Assembly: GCA_023159155.1 (NCBI GenBank)
Contig: JAJNNX010000004.1
Coordinates: 186,001-250,000, forward strand
Direction of reading: 5' to 3'
Length of the DNA stretch: 64,000 nt
DNA from: Ustulina deusta
Lineage: Eukaryota; Ascomycota; Sordariomycetes; Xylariales; Xylariaceae
Both the position numbers and the translations under genes were made by a program. This document shows, piece by piece, positions 61,276 through 64,000 of the stretch. The notes beneath the pieces were generated by a model. It was not told the DNA's origin, ran no database searches, and saw nothing but the letters and a program-made list of their open reading frames with translations. Each line of letters starts with the position of its first letter. Position 1 is the first letter of the stretch.

Positions 61276-64000
61276 GATGGCGCCTCAGATTGCTTTTCGT
61301 GTCTTTCCTTTCGAGCTGGGGAGAGTATGACGGTTCTGAGCAGACCGGATGGCTCGTTGCCTATCCCTTGAGACCGGGCAAGTTGGGGTTGCAAGACGGG
61401 GTAGCCGACAGAGAAGAAAGGGAGGTCAAGCTGGGGAATGAGGGTAGTGGATGGTATTATATACAGAGTAGCGGCTCTCGCGACAAAGAGACGCTTTCAC
61501 CAGCTCGAAGAAAGGTACATGGCGTGGTCACATCGACACACCCCGGACCAGACCCAGCATGGAGCGTGGGCAGTACATGGAGAGGGACAGGCGTTGTACA
61601 ATACAGGGGTTTGAAAACGGTTACACTTTTAGTACTGTAGTGCAGTCTGCTGGGCAGGTAACTCGCCTCTCAATTTCGGGACAAGTGAATCAGAAGAATT
61701 CGACACGAGGTGTTGATCCAGCGTACGCTAGTGTCGAAGCGGTCAATGCCTGGCTCTGGTGTCGAGAGTGCTGTGGAGGTGATTGGGCTGGCCAAGGCCT
61801 GCAGCCAGGGTACCGGCTTATAGACAGGGGTCGAAAAGGGCCGTCTTTTGCTGCTGGAGGGGGAGGGATCCTGCGTGGTTTGACCGAGAGGTGGACGGGG
61901 GTCACTCCCCATGCCAGACGTTCTGCCCGGAGGAGACCCCAAGCTGGAGAGAGTTGGGGAACAGATGGAGAAGATGGGGAGGCGGACGGATTGAGAGTAG
62001 CGCAGCGAAACTGGAACTACACTACAAACGTACTAGCGGAGCGGAAGGCATGTGTATACTAGTAACGGTACTTGGTAGTTACGGGCTACTATCGGCTCTA
62101 GCGTGCAACGAGAGAGAGAGAAAAAAAGGATAGTGCAGAAAGAGAGAAAGAATGAAAAAAAGAGGAGGAAATTTGAAAATAAACGCTTGAGGTTAGTGTA
62201 GTGTACCTACTGTACCTTACAGTACATGTAAGGATACCTAGTATCTACTGCGTATGTCCTCGAATATTAGTCAACGCCAGTCGCCTAGATTAGCCGTATG
62301 TCCCACAACCAAGCCGAGGCAATCTACTGTACGGTTGTTGATGATGAAGCTGATATTGATGCTGATACTGTTACGACGTGCCTTGGTGAGTGATCTCGCG
62401 GGTCTCGCCTGACGATCTAGTCTGCATTATTGGCTAAACACTTGCAAAAAAAAAAAAAAAAAAAAGGGAGGTGATCATCGCCTGAGCAGAGCCTGATAGT
62501 GGCCCGTGTTACATCTGATCCGTCGAGACATAGGTAGCTACCTCCCATGAATAGGGGGTGGTGCAGTGAGAATGTAATGTCGCGAGACTTTCGACGCACC
62601 CGTCCATACACCGATGGATGGGGAAAACGCTGCTTGCCAAATGGGAATGAAATTTCAATCGGTCACGCTCACGCTGATGAGGCGCAACCGCGGTTGTCTT
62701 GTATGGGAGAATCACACCCTCAGCTGCAAACTAGTTAAGCGCCTTTGTTGGCGTATGGAAGATCTTCTAGACCACCTGCACACGCGTGTCAAGTCGCAGA
62801 GGGACCTGGGCTTACATGTAGGTAGTCCATTACCTATCGAGACACCTCGGTAGGTGCCAATGCACGCACTCACGCACTCTACCTCACTTCACTTGCGAGA
62901 AAGAAGAGGCGACGTTACATTGTCAGTCTCAATTGGTAGATATGATAGGTATTGATGGTCATCTGGCGACTGGTGTAATGGCCGTGTTTCGTAGTGTCTA
63001 CAACTGTCCTATTATGAAGTACTAGTATACACTCCTCTTACATCGCTTCTCTGCTTCGCCAGGTACCTAAGGTTGGTAAATAGGTACATAGTATAGAGTA
63101 TAGTGCAGGTGTAGGTACTACGGCTTGATTGGAATGCTCGAGGCGTAGGGAGTGGGAGAGGTACAGTAACCCAATGGTATTGTACTGCAGTAATTAGCGA
63201 TGTACCTACACTACCTAGAGACCATCTGCTAACCCCACAGGCCTAAACGCCATCGGACGCCACTTCTGCACTCGGTCGGAGTAATGCCGCCGCATGTGGT
63301 CGTTTGTTGGCCTGCTCGAGAACATCGCTTGCTTCGCTGGACGTTCGAAGCGTTCCATTGGCAGATCCTTCAACGGTGGCGTTGGCGGGAGAGACCCAAT
63401 AGCCAGCCGCGATGCTTGAAGCAGGCACTTGCATGCAGCCTATCATGCCACTCCCGTCATCGCCTGTCTGTGTCTGTGTCTGGTTACGGTTACCGGTGAC
63501 TTACCGGTTACTCCTGTCGTCGTCTGCTGGTCTGGTATCTGCTCTCGGCTGGCTTTGTCGAGTGTGCCTCGATTTGCTCATGTGGCTGTATTCCAAATCG
63601 GCCGGACCCCGAAGACAAAGACAACCACTCGGATCCACTGCTCCGTCTGCTGCTCTATTCAATAGTATTCTGCTGGCCGTGTCTGGCCGCGGCGGCCGCG
63701 GATGGTGGAACACCTGGACCGCTATCACCATCAGCATCACTTTGTGAGTCTTGTTACTACGCATAGCAGCCACAGCGCAACCCTCGCCACATGGACGCAT
63801 CCGGCTGAAGATCGAGTTGACTCAAACCATGAAAACTAGGTAGGTACTGCGTGTGTGTACGTCTGTCGGTTAGTGACCTTCCATTCAGAGTAGTGTGTTC
63901 GCGAACGCCCTCCGCGGCACAACTCGGCGTAGGAGCGTGCTAGCATATTCCTTCGGGACGCTAGTTTAATAATCAATTTGCAGGCTGTTGGGGTTGCTGC
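61276..64000. other. Intergenic region at the right edge, about 2.7 kb
   Basis: The left part holds the transporter promoter, with TATTATATAC near 61454. No protein-like frame was recognised in either strand; open frames at 61559-62062 and 63412-63747 (plus) lack family features. A poly(A)20 run lies at 62446-62465 and a GC-rich palindromic GGCCGCGGCGGCCGCGG near 63687. TAGGTA words recur at 62818-62855, 63060-63120 and 63839. A 5' exon of a gene beyond the edge cannot be excluded. Confidence 0.45.

Overview
This window is nuclear DNA of a filamentous ascomycete (Pezizomycotina, most likely a Sordariomycete). The evidence is the gene architecture: most genes carry one to six introns of about 50-175 bases, with GT(A/G)AGT-like donors, CTRAC-like branch sites and YAG acceptors. 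Gene content also fits: CFEM and SUN cell-surface proteins, a fungal C2H2/Zn-cluster regulator and a 151-residue Rad6. Gene density is moderate. Long intergenic stretches are rich in TACCTA/TAGGTA words and homopolymer runs. I found no tRNA, rRNA, CRISPR array or intact transposon. All exon boundaries were worked out by hand from reading frame, splice signals and family conservation, with no transcript data.

Layout, left half. 1-1269: 3' part of a class I SAM methyltransferase gene (+). 2578-4518: ER chaperone calnexin (-). 5656-6118: frameshifted protein-kinase remnant, followed by an AT-rich, hairpin-bearing stretch (about 6420-6880) that looks like mitochondrial intergenic DNA. 7357-8378: methylthioribulose-1-phosphate dehydratase of methionine salvage (+). 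8734-9435: GPI-type surface protein with four CX3C motifs (-). 9436-12691: long non-coding stretch. 12692-13526: HAD phosphatase (-), divergent from EMC5 (14392-14900, +). 15515-18761: meiotic MutS homologue MSH5 (+). 19234-20052: CFEM protein (-). 20897-21697: GNAT acetyltransferase (-). 22588-24669: divergent CorA-like membrane protein (+). 26545-27955: ethanolamine kinase (+).

Layout, right half. 27956-36068: an 8 kb gene-poor stretch. 36069-39864: a five-exon, 1177-residue zinc-finger protein (+). 41355-44261: conventional kinesin heavy chain (-). 45574-46205: Rad6-type ubiquitin-conjugating enzyme (-), divergent from acetyl-CoA acetyltransferase (46880-48304, +). 48977-50689: CSN12/PCID2-type PCI protein (+). 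51520-52997: secreted pectin methylesterase (+). 55260-56907: SUN-family wall protein (+). 59495-61275: hexose transporter (-). 61276-64000: no gene seen.

Most genes are housekeeping (ER folding and insertion, methionine salvage, phospholipid and isoprenoid entry steps, transport motor, DNA repair and meiosis). They are mixed with secreted or surface proteins and a pectinase plus sugar transporter typical of a plant-associated or saprotrophic lifestyle. I see no biosynthetic cluster and no convincing undescribed multi-gene system. The most unusual items are the four-CX3C surface protein, the CorA-like protein lacking a GMN motif, the zinc-cluster/C2H2 hybrid beside an 8 kb desert, the possible mitochondrial-derived insert next to a broken kinase gene, and the interspersed TACCTA words.
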